From: Paratrimastix pyriformis
Lineage: Eukaryota > Preaxostyla > Paratrimastigidae
NCBI GenBank assembly: GCA_027972325.1
Contig: JAPMOS010000004.1
Location: 868,001-932,000, forward strand
Reading direction: 5' to 3'
DNA length: 64,000 bases
Shown here: positions 28,990-40,510 of the stretch, piece after piece
Position numbering within the stretch: the first letter of the stretch is position 1
Layout of the letters: the number at the start of each line of letters is the position of its first letter
Position numbers and translations under genes: made by a program
Notes under the pieces: model-generated
Database searches by the model: none
The model's input: the letters and a program-made list of their open reading frames with translations, nothing else
Told to the model about the DNA's origin: nothing

Positions 28990-29194
28990 TGGTTGTGGTT
29001 GTGGTTGTGGTTGTTGTTGTTTGCTCTGGTGTGGTCAGGTCTCCTTCAAGACCACCGGGCCGGCCGCCTCGGCCCTCGGCCCTCAGGGTTATCTCGGCTC
29101 GGACAACGTCGCCGGGGGCTTTGATGGCCCCACTGACTATGCAGCGGGCGGCGTTCTTGGGGCTTCGATGGCATCAGGATATTACCCAGGGTGA
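23879..29194 (+). CDS. Large three-RRM RNA-binding protein, CELF/ELAV-like layout
   Basis: Six exons join in phase into 1,394 residues: 23879-24366, 24436-24541, 24968-25129, 25334-28473, 28616-28748 and 29039-29194. RRM1 (about residues 74-150) has RNP2 LFVKYL and RNP1 LGFGFVRY. RRM2 follows a short linker, with RNP2 LYVKPL and RNP1 IGFVRF split by an intron. RRM3 is at the C-terminus, with LFVFHL and KGFGFVTY. RRM1-RRM2 close together and RRM3 after a long linker is the layout of CELF/Bruno and ELAV proteins, which bind pre-mRNA or mRNA 3' UTRs in splicing, decay or translation control. The linker, almost all in one 3.1-kb exon, is about 1,000 residues of Pro/Ala/Val/Ser-rich sequence with poly-Gln and His-Arg patches and a repeat of PTPAFPPVQ near 27990-28085. 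It is far longer than usual for the family. The last intron is a TGC/TGT microsatellite. Confidence 0.85.
28860..29030. repeat. TGC/TGT trinucleotide array in last RRM-gene intron
   Basis: Compound (TGC)n(TGT)n array ending in GGTTGT units. It fills the final intron up to the acceptor at 29037-29038. Its long Cys and Leu frames are not coding. Confidence 0.95.
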
Positions 29195-29860
29195 TTCAGA
29201 CCCCCCCCTGTCCCCCATGCGTTCTTGGGTGACTGCTTTTAGCTTATATCACGATATTTTTCCATTTCCCCCTCTTGATTGCAGCCATTCATATGCAGCC
29301 ACGGTGTTTGCTGTTTTTGCGGGTTCTTCATCCGTTCTCTGATTCCGTATTATGCATCCTCGAGTGATATGCCCTGCTGGTTTTTTTTCCCCCTCGCCAT
29401 TTCTGCTCTTTGCCCATCTTCCATCCCAACAACCCCAATTTTCCGAATTCTTCTTCAACTTGGGGCTTTGTGGATGACAAAATCAGGACGTTCTTTCCTT
29501 GTGTGTGTCTATGGGGATGGGGGGATAGGGGGTCTCCGCGACCTCAAGGCTGGCAAGGGGAACACCTGAGAGTGCTCGAAGCCTGCCTCTTAATGTCCTC
29601 CGCTCGGTGTCGGGATGGCCGATTGCTGGTGTCAGCAGCCTCCGCCCTTTTTCCCGGAATATGCGGGACCAAACAACCGCGAGTCGGATCGGTCAGAAAA
29701 AAACAAGAAAATCGAATGGTCAGCGTTAGTTCCCGCTTTACCCGGCGCGGACCAAATAAGTTCCCGCTTTTTTAATGCGGACACACGGGGTTTTGTCAAA
29801 CGGGTGGAGTAAAAGGGGGTAAAATCGGTAAAGCCGAGCTTCTCGCCTGCCTCTGTGTTG
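29195..29860. other. Intergenic: 3' flank of RRM gene and 5' flank of 7TM gene
   Basis: No convincing coding sequence. Just before the membrane protein there are two copies of AGTTCCCGCTTT (about 29728 and 29760), an E2F-site-like core repeated within 35 bases, which may be promoter elements. The first part is T-rich, as expected of a 3' UTR. Confidence 0.4.
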
Positions 29861-31947
29861 ATGGTGTTATTGATGGCGAGCCCCGATCAAGTGAAAACCT
29901 GGATTTTTCAATTTCAATTACTCTCCGACTCAGTTCGACAATCACTGGATCTCTCGGACAAGGCAGCGGACGACATTGCTATGCTCGTGTATTCGATTAT
30001 ATGGACCATCGGGTATTCTATTTTGGCCATCTTTTCCTTTATCCTGGGTTTCCCAAAGATCTTTTTGAAAAAACCGTCCTCACTGAAAGGGCGGCTCAGT
30101 TTAATCTGCGTCTTTGTTTTCGCATGCCGTCTGTCATTTTTTCGCTGCTGCTCTCGATCTCGCTTTTTTTTCACCCGTGCCTCTCATCATTGATATCTCC
30201 AGTCCGCACTTCGAAATACATTCTCCGAGCCACCAATAGCTTCGATCCAACCGGTGTTTTCAGCGGACTGTTTTTCATTTTCCCCACCGGTTTCCTGTGT
30301 ACTTGCTATTCGTTGGTCTGTTTTCCCCCGCCCTCGTTTATTGACGACCCGATCCTTCTTTCTCACTTTCCCCCAGATCGTCTTCCACTGGTCTGTCTCC
30401 ACTCCCAAGGTCACCACCGCTCACCGATCCCAGGGCTCAAGTGCTCTCACGGACTTTCGACTCCATCCGGCTGTTGCGAGTCTTCCAGATCTTCCTGTAC
30501 GGGGTCAATGCGATTCTGTACCTGGGGCTGCTCAGCTGCGGGTGTGTCAGCATCTACCTGGCCACCCTCGGCGCCCAGGGCTCCCTGTCCCGGCACATGG
30601 TCCGCGACGCCACGCACTCCGGCGCGCTCACAAACACACATGACACCCAAGTTCGCCAAGCTGTGCGTCATTTGAAGTCCCTTTACTTCACACTCACATG
30701 ACACTGACACATTGCCTCCCCCCCCCCCCCCCCCCCCCCCGTTCAGGTGTACGGGGTGGAGGACTTGGTCATCTCGGTGTTTGACGTCTTCACGGGCATC
30801 GGCTTCCTGATCTTCGGCATCAAGCTGTGGCGGATCAACCGCTCCGTCAGCCTCAGCCCCGCCATGCGGTCCACCATCAAGCAGGTCCGGCCCGGTGCCG
30901 CGCGCGCACCTCCGCCGCCTCCCCGCCCGTCACCCGACACATAGATGTGCCGGACCGATAGCCATCCCTCCCCTGGAGTCCTCACCCATCGCTCACACTC
31001 CTCCAACTCCTCCAACACACTCATCCAACGGGGCGCCTGCCGGGATTGCCGGCGGATTTGTCCCCCCCCCCCCGCCCATCCCTCTTGCCCTCGTCCCCGC
31101 TTCTATCCAGTCCATCATCCTCATCCCCCCGTCCTTCACCTTCTCCTTCCCATTGTGGGGGGCGGGGCCGGTTCAGGTGTCGCTGATCATCATCCTGTCG
31201 ACCGTCTGCCTGGTCACCCAGACTGTCTTCTACCTCTTCGATGCCTTCTACCTGCTCACCACGGGCAAGTTCCCCACGGGCGACGACAACATCTCCGACC
31301 CGTCCGTCTCCACCACCCACCATCCCACCATCACCACCACCACACCTTGGTAGATGTCCCCCCTGGTAGATGTCCCCCCTGGTAGATGTCCCCCCTGGTA
31401 GATGTCCCACCCATCACGGTCGACATCCCCCCCGCGCAGGTTCTGGATCCTGTACATGCACCGGCTGATCGAGTACCTGCCGGCGGTGCTGCTGATGGTG
31501 GTCACCTCGTCCCGCTCGGGCAGCCTTATGGGCGCCGGCACGGCCGCCCCCAAGCGCCTCGTCGAGCGGGACGCGGACACGGCGGGGATGGGCGCCCCGG
31601 ACATGGTCTACGGTGCCGGCGAGGCCCAGACTGACTATGTGGGGTACTCTCTGCACACCGTCACCAAGTCTGTGGCCTGGCCGACCTGACCCCCCCGCTA
31701 CGCTCACCCTTTGGACGGGGGGACCCATCAGCGTCATCTCATCGTCCATTTTGTTCTGTTCTGTTCGACTGGTTTGCTGTTCTGTAGCGTCAGCGCCAGT
31801 GCGGGTGTGCTTGGCCTGGCCGGGGAGACCACCGGGGTTGAGATGAGCTCGGCCCAGCAGGCCCCGCCCCTCTCCCAGTTTTTCGCGGGGGACGGCAGCA
31901 GCAGGGCCCCGGAGGCTCGGCAGCCGCTCCTCGACCAGCAACAGTGA
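29861..31947 (+). CDS. Multi-pass membrane protein, THH1/TOM1/TOM3-like
   Basis: Protein with about seven hydrophobic segments spread over at least six exons. Two ATGs in frame (29861 and 29873) could start it. Segments seen in order: IIWTIGYSILAIFSFIL; FDPTGVFSGLFFIFPT; RVFQIFLYGVNAILYLGLLS; EDLVISVFDVFTGIGFLIFG; VSLIIILSTVCLVTQTVFYL; and YMHRLIEYLPAVLLMVVTS, followed by a soluble tail ending LLDQQQ. The pattern FLIFGIKLW...IINR, then VSLIII...FDAFYLL, then RLIEYLPAVLLMVV resembles the last three helices of plant TOM1/THH1 proteins (GGRLFFMLRR, ICFTCFLIRC, MVVEVLPSALVLF), which sit in the tonoplast or endomembranes. I infer this from pattern, not alignment. The exon between 30190 and 30480 is uncertain in phase. 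One intron ends in a 25-base C run. Confidence 0.6.
31343..31410. repeat. 16-bp tandem repeat GGTAGATGTCCCCCCT
   Basis: Four copies in an intron of the 7TM gene. Confidence 0.9.
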
Positions 31948-32289
31948 TGAGGCCCTCCGTCATATCACCATATCATCGGGGGGGCAGAATAACCCGCGAT
32001 CCTCTCTTTCTCTTGCCAATACCCGACCTCTTGTGTCTGTGTCTATGCCACTTCGCGTGTTTCTGTCGGTTTGGTTGGTTTGGTGGGTTGGCATTCTTCT
32101 TCTTGTTTATTCCCGTCATCTTCCTCGTTTCCCTCCTCCCTGCAAGATCTGACCGAACCGAACTGAACGGGTCCGATTATTGGGGCACAAGGATGAGGAA
32201 CCGCTTTTGGGTTTTCATGAGTTGCTGGCGCGGTCAAATTGGGAAGAGAGCCGAAACTCGGCTTAGGCAGAAACGACGGGGTCATGTTT
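31948..32289. other. Intergenic: 3' flank of 7TM gene and 5' flank of MRP RNA
   Basis: No coding signal seen. The stretch has a G run (about 31979-31986) and T-rich sequence. The promoter of the MRP RNA should lie at its right end; I see no clear TATA box. Confidence 0.4.
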
Positions 32290-32583
32290 GAGAAGAGCGC
32301 GGTTTCCGGGCGATGAATCACTAGACCGAGCAGCACGTACAGAGGCTTGTCCTCTTTTTGATTTGCTCTGGGCAGAAAGTCCCCGGACCCATGCGGCAGA
32401 AAGTGCCAGTCGTCATGGACTGAGGCTTAGTGTTCGAGGGGCAAAGGGCCAAGACGAGTAACATCCGAGCCCAATACCCTGAGATGCTTTGCCTTTTGTC
32501 ATAGCACAGTTATGTGATTGCTTGCGGTTCTCACTGCAAGTAACTCAACGGGGCCTACACTCGCCCGGATTCCGCCTCTTCTC
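32290..32583 (+). ncRNA. RMRP: RNase MRP RNA
   Basis: The RNA subunit of RNase MRP, which cuts pre-rRNA in the nucleolus. All hallmark parts are in order. P1: 32292-32313 pairs with 32561-32581 over about 20 bases. P3 shows the helix-loop-helix form: GAGCA (32328-32332) with TGCTC (32364-32368), internal loops, then AGAGG with CCTCT (32341-32355). CR-I is GAAAGTCCCCGGACC (from 32374), identical over 15 bases to what I recall of human MRP RNA. A GGCA/TGCC stem then closes the loop GAAAG (32399-32403), the GARAR motif that separates MRP from RNase P RNA. CR-V is CAACGGGGCCTAC (32546-32558), pairing with CR-I through GGGG/CCCC plus the bulged U of helix P4. About 294 nt, close to other MRP RNAs. 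A T run near 32629 may stop Pol III. It lies between two convergent genes. Confidence 0.9.
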
Positions 32584-32719
32584 CTCATCTTACAAGAAGA
32601 ATTCGCCTTCTGGCATTGCTCTTTTTCGTTTTTTGTCTGTCGACACTCCACCCACTTTCCACACAGGATCTGCAGGAGGACGGGACGACCTCGTTGGATG
32701 ATTAATGTAATCTGGTTGT

Positions 32720-35700
32720 TCACGAAAAGAACACGAGATATTTCGAAAGTGCCACAAATCGTCTCGTTAGTGCCCCGACCTCCTGGCACAGGAGAATGTG
32801 TTCGAACGAATCCTTCAGGATGCCGTGCCCAGTTGTCAGCATAGTCCTGATCAGGTTGGCCCCTTTGGGATCCTCGGCTCCGTCGGTGTCCACCGCCAAA
32901 AGCACTTCCAGCGTTGGGAGGATGCCTGGTGGTCGGTAGGAGAGAAGCGGCTGGAAGAGAGTGGCCAAGTTGGCAAAGGTTGGCTGCAAGCGCCAGAGCA
33001 AGTTCCCCAGGAGGACGGCGCACGGCCGCCGAGGTCCCGCCGCGTCGGGAGGAGTCTGCCCCAGGCGTACCCCCAAGTCGTCTGCGAGTAGCAGGAAGGC
33101 TCCGAGCAGGTGATGCTGCCGCTGGTAGAGCGAGGTGTGCTGCTGGACCACCGAAGTTCGCGAGAGCCACTGCGCGGTGGGGTTGAGGACGGGCGCCGGG
33201 GCAGCTCCCCTCCTCTCGAAAGTTGGTGTTGGCGGGACGGTCTCTCGCCTGCGGGATCCGCGTTGCCGGGCGCCCTCTTCCAAAGCGGCCGAGGTCATGA
33301 CCGCGGCGAGGGCCCCGTCCGCCCCGGCCAACGCCCGCTGCTGCTGGTACGTGGCCTCGAGGAGGTCGTGCTGCTGATGGGCACGGTGGAGGTGCGAGAG
33401 AAGAGGCACGAAGAGCAGGTGGACCACGCCCACGGCGAGGAAGGCCTGGACGTTCGGCCCGGGGAAGAGTCGCCCAAAGAGGTGCACTAGTTGCTGGTAG
33501 GACCGCTGCTGGCGCTGGGCGAGGGTCGGTCCGCTCTTCTCCGTTGTCGTTTCATCGCTTGGGGCGGAAGGCGACGCAGCGACGGGGGGAGCCTTCGCGG
33601 TCTCCTCTTGCGTGCCCGCTGTTGAGGAGAGGCCAAGCGAAAAAGACGGCGGGGGCAGGCTGGGCAGAGCAATGGCCATGCTGTGGGCCAACCGGGTGGC
33701 GAGCGCCTGCAGGACGTGCAACTGGCGCCGGATCAGGGCGCTCTCCTCCAGGCAGACCGAGGTCACGGCATTGAGTGAAGAGCTCAGCGCCCAGAGCTCA
33801 TCGGTCAGGCTACAGACAAGCGGCACCACTCCCTATAGAGATGGATGTGCATGAGACGACAACAAAAGAGGCAGACCTGATCCCAGGCCAGTCGAGCTAC
33901 CTCCGACAGGCTGAGCGAGGTGGCGCCTTCCTGGGGGTCGCCATGGATGCCGTTGTCCTGTGGTCCCAAAGAAGATCCCGCAGGCCCGTGCGCGGTTGGG
34001 GGAGGCGACCGGGACCGGGCGCGGGAGGAGTGGGGGGAGTCGAGGGTGCCGCGCAGGGTTGGACTCATCGGCCGTTTGTTGCCGAGCTCTGATGCCGTTG
34101 GGGGGGATGAACCTGGGGGCGGCGGCATGGGCGGGGAAGGGCAACACTCCTCGATGACGTCCAGGACCCCGGCGCCCCAGAGCTCGGCCTCGGGGCGGCT
34201 GTACAGAAGAGCGAAGACCATGGCCGCCCCGAGCGCGTGGCACGCATCCTCCGTGTGGCCCGCAGTGGTGGTCATCGCCTCCATCCACGCCCGTACCCAC
34301 CCCGCCATGATGGCGGGACAGAGTGTCTCCAGGGGCAGCGGGGCAGTTGTTCGACCCACTGTTGGAGCGGTTTGAGGGAGCGGTGAGGCGTCCATCGTCC
34401 AAAGCATCTCGCACCACTGTTGGAGGGGCCCCGCGGTGGCCCCCAGGACAGCAGAGGCGGTCGAAGAGGGAAGACACCGATTCGGGATGATCGGTGGGGG
34501 CGCGACCGCCTCCGCCCCGGACATGAGGGAGCAGGATGGCCAAACCGGGGGGGACTGTCCGCCAGGGGCCAGGGAAAATGGGGCACCCAGGGCGACGGCC
34601 GGGTCGGGTGGTAAGCTGAGTGGGGAGCTAGGGGGCAGGGCAGGAAGTTGAAAAGGAAGGACAAGGTAGTGCGTCTCTTGCGGCTGTGGCGTTTTACCCA
34701 GATTGGCGCTGGGAGGGACGGCGGCTTGAGGGGCACGGGCGCCCTGCGTCAGAATGGAAAAGAACGGCCAATAGAGTGTCCTCGTGCGGGTAAGGTAGGC
34801 GTCTCGCAGGCTGCTGTCGGCGGGAGGCCCCCACGCGACTGTCCACGCTCTCCAGAAGCCAGGGGGGGCTTTCGAGAGGAGTCCCAGCGAGCGGCAGGGT
34901 CCGTCGAGGCAAATCACCGGAGCGGACGGGAGCGCAGCCGCTGGTGGTGCGGATGCCTGAGAAAGGGGAGGAGGGTGCTGCGGGGGGACTTGCTGGGCGC
35001 TGAGAAAATCGGAGGCGTCGAGACGCCGAAGAATCTCGCCCAGGGTATCGGTGCTGCCTCGTAGACGAAAGAGAGCCCCAGGAGGGACTCGCTCGGCCTC
35101 GGCAGATGGCACAGTGCTGGTTTGTTGAGGTTCCGAGGAGGGTGCACCTTTGTCGGCCGGTTGAGTGGGTGTGGAAGCTGGGGTGGCAGCCACCGTCGGG
35201 GCCGGAGAAGAAGATGGTGGCGGAGGCGCTGCCGGGGGGACGAGGATCAATCCCGGGTGCCACCTGAGAATGTGCTCGAGCCATCCCGCAGGGCCCGACG
35301 ATGTGTCCGCCGCGCGACCCGGGCTGGCACCGCAACAGCACGAATCAGCAGATGACGGGGCGCCGACGGTGACAGGGCTCTTCTCGACCTCAAGGGCCTC
35401 CAAGACCCAAGGAAGGAGGTGCGCGTGAAACCAGAAACCCGGTTGGCGGCTTTCGCTGTGTCCTGGGACGACCAGAGTGGCCAGGGATTGCTCCTCGGGA
35501 GAGGTGACAGATTCACTCTCATTTCCGCTACGACTGGATGGGACAACTGGAGCCCGCGATGGCTCGGGGAGAGGGAGAAAGCATGGCTGCATCGGAGGCA
35601 TCCGATCGAGCAGGAGTTGCGCAAGGCCGAGGAAACGCAGGCGCTTGGGGTTCGCCGTGCCGCCTGATTGACGCAAAATCCATGGGCGAAGATGAACGGC

Positions 35701-38700
35701 CGTCAGAGGAGGCGGCTGGGTGCGAAAGACCCACTCGAGCACAGCTCCCCAGTGCCTAGAGGCCTCTGGCGGAGCATCCAGGAGCACATGGAGAAGAGCC
35801 AGGCCGACACGACTCGTGCTGGCCGAATCGGAGGGAGCATAAGGGAGACGCAAGAGGCAGACAGACCCATATCGGCGCTGCTCGGCGGCACAGCACGAAA
35901 GGATGGACGCCACAGGGGCGCGGAGCGGCCTCTGCGCGGCAACAAGGAAGGATCATCAGATGCCGAGAGAGTCGGGCAACCACAAACCATGCCGAGGGAG
36001 CGGAGAATGATCCGCCGATCTGCCTGGATGGAATGAGGCCACTCTGGGTGATCTCGCTCCTCGAGGTACTCACCAGGAGCCGAGGCGGAGCTCGCGGCCT
36101 CGTCCAAAAGGCCACCAGGTGGCCAGGGATGAACGCCAACGAGCGCCTCAGCGACGAATGTTGAGGATATAGATGACGGGTCCGGAGTGTCTGTGGGCGG
36201 AACCGTGGCGACGACGGCTCGTGCGGCGAGCCAAAGCGCGCATGCCCCCGTCCGATCGAGAACCTACGAAGAAGACAATGCGATCGCGGACCGAGACAAG
36301 ATGCCACAGACCACACAATCCGCCAACCAATCAGCCAGAGGGTGACCCGCACTGGCTTCGTCGAGATGCTGCAGGAGGGCCAACAGTTCGGCACAAGGCG
36401 CGGCGAGGCGCACCAACTGGCCATCCGGTAGGCCGGTCGACATCTGGCCCGGCTGGAGCTCAACCAAGCTCTCAAAAAGTGGATGAAGGGCCGCGAAAGG
36501 GGGCGCTCGATTGTTGTACCCGAGACGCCCATCCACCACACGGCGGACCAGAGTCTCTGGGAGATTGAAAGATAATCGAAGACCGAACCGGGCGCAATAC
36601 CGACCAAATGCGGGCATCACCTCTTCGGGCCGCGCGGCCAGGGTCGCTACGAGGGCTTCATCGAGAAGACGGCGTCGGTTTCTGGGGGCCGGATAGGCGC
36701 GTGCAAGGATCGCGGTCACCATCTCTACGCAGCCACGGGGGCCCAGATCTGTCCACAGGGTTTCCCATCTGCGAGGGGCGCGGGATCAATCCAATCTGAA
36801 AAAAATGGAAACGCTTGCGGACCGGTCGGTGATCTCCTGCACGAGAGAGGCGTTGCGCACGGCGTTTGTGGGGGCGCTGAGAGCCGGCGGGACCAGCGCA
36901 ACCCGCAGTTGTGGAGGAAGGGCCGAGACAACGTCAAGATGAGATACGGCAATGTCATGGCGCCGCGGTACGGCAGATCCGGCGGCCTCGGTACCGGAGG
37001 AGTCCGACGGGGCAACAGCCCGGCGAGGCGCACGAAAGGCGATCTCCAAGAGGAGCCAGGCGGTGACTGTATAGAGGAGGTTGTCCGGGGGAAGGAGGGC
37101 GAGCAGTCCGGCCCGGGTTGCCACCTGCCCAGCCTCGGCCTCGTCGCCATCAAACGTGTTGATCGCACCCGCCAGAGCCGTTGGCCCGCGCCTTGGCTCC
37201 AAATCCAGTGCCAGCGCAACCAGATCCCATGTATGCGGAGTGCTGATGGAAGTGGCAGCCAGGGATCCGCCTCGAGGACGGCGTGAGAACAACTCGGGTT
37301 GGGTGGTGGGAAGGCCCGCCGCAGGGAGAGCAAGTCCTTTGGCAATCCAGATGCCCACCGAGGCCGGGGCTGTTGATGCGCTGTCGGCGGATTTGCGACT
37401 GAGGTCGATGGCGATGGAGAACGCGGTACCGAGAAGCGCTGATACATGGGGAATGGTCTGAAGAATGTCGGCCGGGGCGGCTGTCCTGGGGGCGAAGGAA
37501 GGCGGGACAGTGCCTGGCAAAGGGGCCAGGAGGAGTTGAAGGATGTCGCACAGCTCCGAGGAGTGGCCGCTCTTCTCGTTCGCGGCGGTGAGCTGATCCA
37601 AGAATCCTCGGGGTTCTGCAGAGAGGTGGACATGAGGCAGAGGAGGAGGCAGAGGAAGCAGAGGAGGAAGCAGAGGAGGAAGCAGAAGAGGAAGCAGAAG
37701 AGGAAGCAGAGGAGGAGGCAGAGGGGGGGGGGGGGGGGGGGGGATGGAGACAAACCAGATCGAAATTTGGCCACAAGAAGGACGAGCAGGTCGCGAAAAA
37801 CGGTCCCGAGAGTCTGCCCTCGGTTGGGATGGCCCTGCGAAGGGAGGGAGGGAGGGAGGGAGGGAGGGGGGGGGGGGAGGGGGGGATGACAGAGTTGGCC
37901 AAGTGCTCGGGGCCACCTGTGACAGACTTTCCGATTCCAGATGCCTGAGTCTCGGTTGCGCCCATGCCAATCCGACCGAAATCCTCCCAATCCAGGGGAC
38001 GGCCCGTTGGACACGCGGCGAAAGGCGCCACTACCGAATTGACCAGTTCCTCCCAATCAGCGTGCAGCTCCTCAAGCAGATCTATGGCAGAGGCGGGGGC
38101 GGTGGGGCTCGGCACGGTCTGCTTGGGAAAGGAGTGATGTTCGGCCAACAGTTGAGCCACGACCAAGGCATTCCCACACCTCAAGAAAAGCCTATGGGAG
38201 GAAAATGAGGTCCGCGTCTTCAGCGTGGGATGGGACTGACCGTGCCATTGAGGGAGAGAGCGGCACTGGGGCCGTGCAGTTGTTGGGGTCTTGCCCCCAC
38301 GATGTGGTCAGTGTCTCGAGATAATCGGGTCGCCTCGGTCCACGTGCCTTGCCAGGCCCAGCAGACGGTCCTCGACGTCCCTGCCGTGCGCCCTTTCGGC
38401 CAACTTGAACTCCCTGAAATGGAGCCGGGAAGTAGCGACGGTATACATCGAGGGCAGCCTTGCCGTGGCCGAGGGGCAAGTCAAGGGGCATCGGATGGAT
38501 CGGACTCATCACTGGGGCGCCCGTGACCGCTTCGTACAAGGCACCCATCAGTGAGCCGCTCCAACCACGGCGCCCCCGGCCCGCCAATCGTAGGGTCGCG
38601 TCACTCACGGCGCCATCTTGGCTGGATGGACGTAAGAGCCGGACCATCAATTTGAAGCCAGGAGGGACTCCCGGTTGCTGTGTCGTCGTGGTTGGCGAGA

Positions 38701-40375
38701 CAAACGAAGTGCGGTACCAGGGGGTGTCGTCACCACCCACAGAGATTCCCGGATCATCGGTGGGGCTCAAAGGGTGATACGCCTCCTCCCAGGCGCATAC
38801 AACCCCCATAATGTCTTCCACGACCCGTCGGAGATGCTGTGACTTCAAGGCGGCGGCAAGGGGGGTGGTCGAACTGCGCGGGCGGATCACGCCGGTGGAG
38901 GAGGGGTCGATACCCGCGCTTACCAAGAGAAGGCCGGCCTGTTTGAAGAACCGATCGGCAGTGAAGAACGGCTGTACTTGCGGCTGTTCGGAAGGCGTGG
39001 CGGGGGTGGCACTGGACGATGGGAGAGCTTCTTGAAGGAGGGCGATGTAGAGATATGTGGGCGTCCGGGAATCGAGTAAGAAAACCAGAGAAAGTCGGCA
39101 GCATGCGTCCCGGAAGCATGACGAGGGCGGAGAGTCTTTGAAAAAAGCGGTACGACTGGGGACAAACGCTGGATGATGCCAAAGTGTGTCCAGTTGGGCG
39201 AAGAGACGGTTGGCGGCGGAGACATTGAGGGGTTTGGAGGGCAGTTCCTCGGGCCCGTCAAATTCGGCGTCCAAATCGGCGCCCTCTTTCCCTACGTCGC
39301 AAAGTGGAAGGAGGATGACCTCCAAGAAAAATGACGAGACGGACCGGTGCCGGCGTCTTCAGGTGGGGGTGTGGTTGGCGGATCGACAGCAGCAACAGCA
39401 TCCCGCTGTTGGTGCTGCTCGCGGGTGACCATGTCTTGGGCGAACGACATCACCGAGAGGGCTATAGCGACATTTCGGAAATGAAGCCACTCTTTCCAAC
39501 GGGTCGTCTGCACAGAATCGGCCAACGCCCAGCCGGGAGGGGACTGGAGGAGGCGGGAGGTCGTCTGAAACAGCCGCACGCAGAACTCGAATGTCTCTTC
39601 GACGTAATATCGCGGTTTGAGCTGGCTCGATGCGTAGGCATCTGCAGAAGGAGCACTCTGCCGCAAGGCCCCAACCGAGGTGGTATCCGAATAGGGGGCA
39701 TGCAGATATGCCGGGAGTCGGAAGTGCTCTTTCATGCGTTCTGCGTATGAGAGATTTCCAGGCTGATCAATGGTGCAATAAAGGGGCGAGGTGCTGATCA
39801 GGTGGTGGGCGGCGTGTGCGAGGAACCCGAGCGGGGATGGTTCGCTGATATGATGAGGACCAGCCGACGGCTCTGAACTGCTGCGGGTCGCGCCGGTGCC
39901 GGAGGAAGTGCACCCATTGCCGAAAAGGCCACATTCCATGAGGCCGCATCGTGAACAAACACCTTCACCATGAAGCCCAGGACCCCGAGCAGAGAGACAG
40001 CTCAGCTCAACGAGGTCACGCTCCAGGGCACGGGCGCGGCCTTGGAGTTGGGCGTCTAAGGCCGTGCCAGAAGAAACTACGAGAGATGCCGAGTTGGTAG
40101 CTGATACCTTACGATAGTCAGACGTTCTGGGAATTCGGTGGCTAGGACATGGGAAAAGAGGGCCATGAATCCGACGACGAGATGGAGTGGGAGTGATGAG
40201 AGGTTCGATCGGAGCTCCAATTCGAAGAGATGACTTCGAAGTGCAGTGAGCCAACCTGTGATGGAAGAGCCTGCTTGTCAGCGGCGTCACCAAGAAGCGT
40301 CCAGACGGATGTACCCGCGAATAACATCGGGATCGCTGTGAGAGAGCGGGTATGAAAATCCCTCGATGATGGCAT
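32720..40375 (-). CDS. Large unrecognised helical protein (about 2,000 residues)
   Basis: Start codon at 40375 (MPSSRDFHTRSLTAIPMLF), stop at 32720-32722. Exons are long and introns few compared with the neighbours. A clear case is the intron at about 33844-33889, which joins AWDQ to GVVPLVCSLTDELWALSSS. Long open stretches are 38192-39325, 36740-37620 and 33890-35913. The protein is leucine/alanine-rich and looks all-helical, like a HEAT/ARM or Mediator-type scaffold. The N-terminal third has a cysteine cluster CSRCGLMECGLFGNGC near 39910-39960. Other landmarks are FRLPAYLHAPYSDTT, RLFAQLDTLWHHPAF and LIRTMLTTGHGILKDSFEHI near the C-terminus. I do not recognise the family; a Mediator tail subunit such as MED23 was considered without firm support. 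The start is 135 bp from the divergent UTP6 start. Confidence 0.6.
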
Positions 40376-40510
40376 CAACTATCTGATCATAGTCGGCAGG
40401 CCCTGCGGATCCGGCAAAGAGGGCCTCGGCACGGTCCAGCTCGGGGGATTCCGGATTGAGTGCCTGCTTCGACAGGGCTCATCTATCTTTGCGCCCACAG
40501 CCTCGCGCAA
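40376..40510. promoter_or_regulatory. Bidirectional promoter interval of 135 bp
   Basis: Shared upstream region of the large leftward gene and the rightward UTP6 gene. No TATA box is apparent. Confidence 0.5.

Noticed and set aside
28844-29194. Poly-Cys and poly-Leu proteins
   Set aside because: Frames through the TGC/TGT array of the last RRM-gene intron; the real exon begins at 29039.
32374-32407. Bacterial or organellar RNase P RNA
   Set aside because: GAAAGTCC alone fits both, but GTCCCCGGACC plus the GARAR loop and the P3 form match MRP RNA better.
32499-33186. Coding frames across the MRP RNA and the end of the large gene
   Set aside because: They overlap a structured RNA or run antisense to the supported leftward gene.
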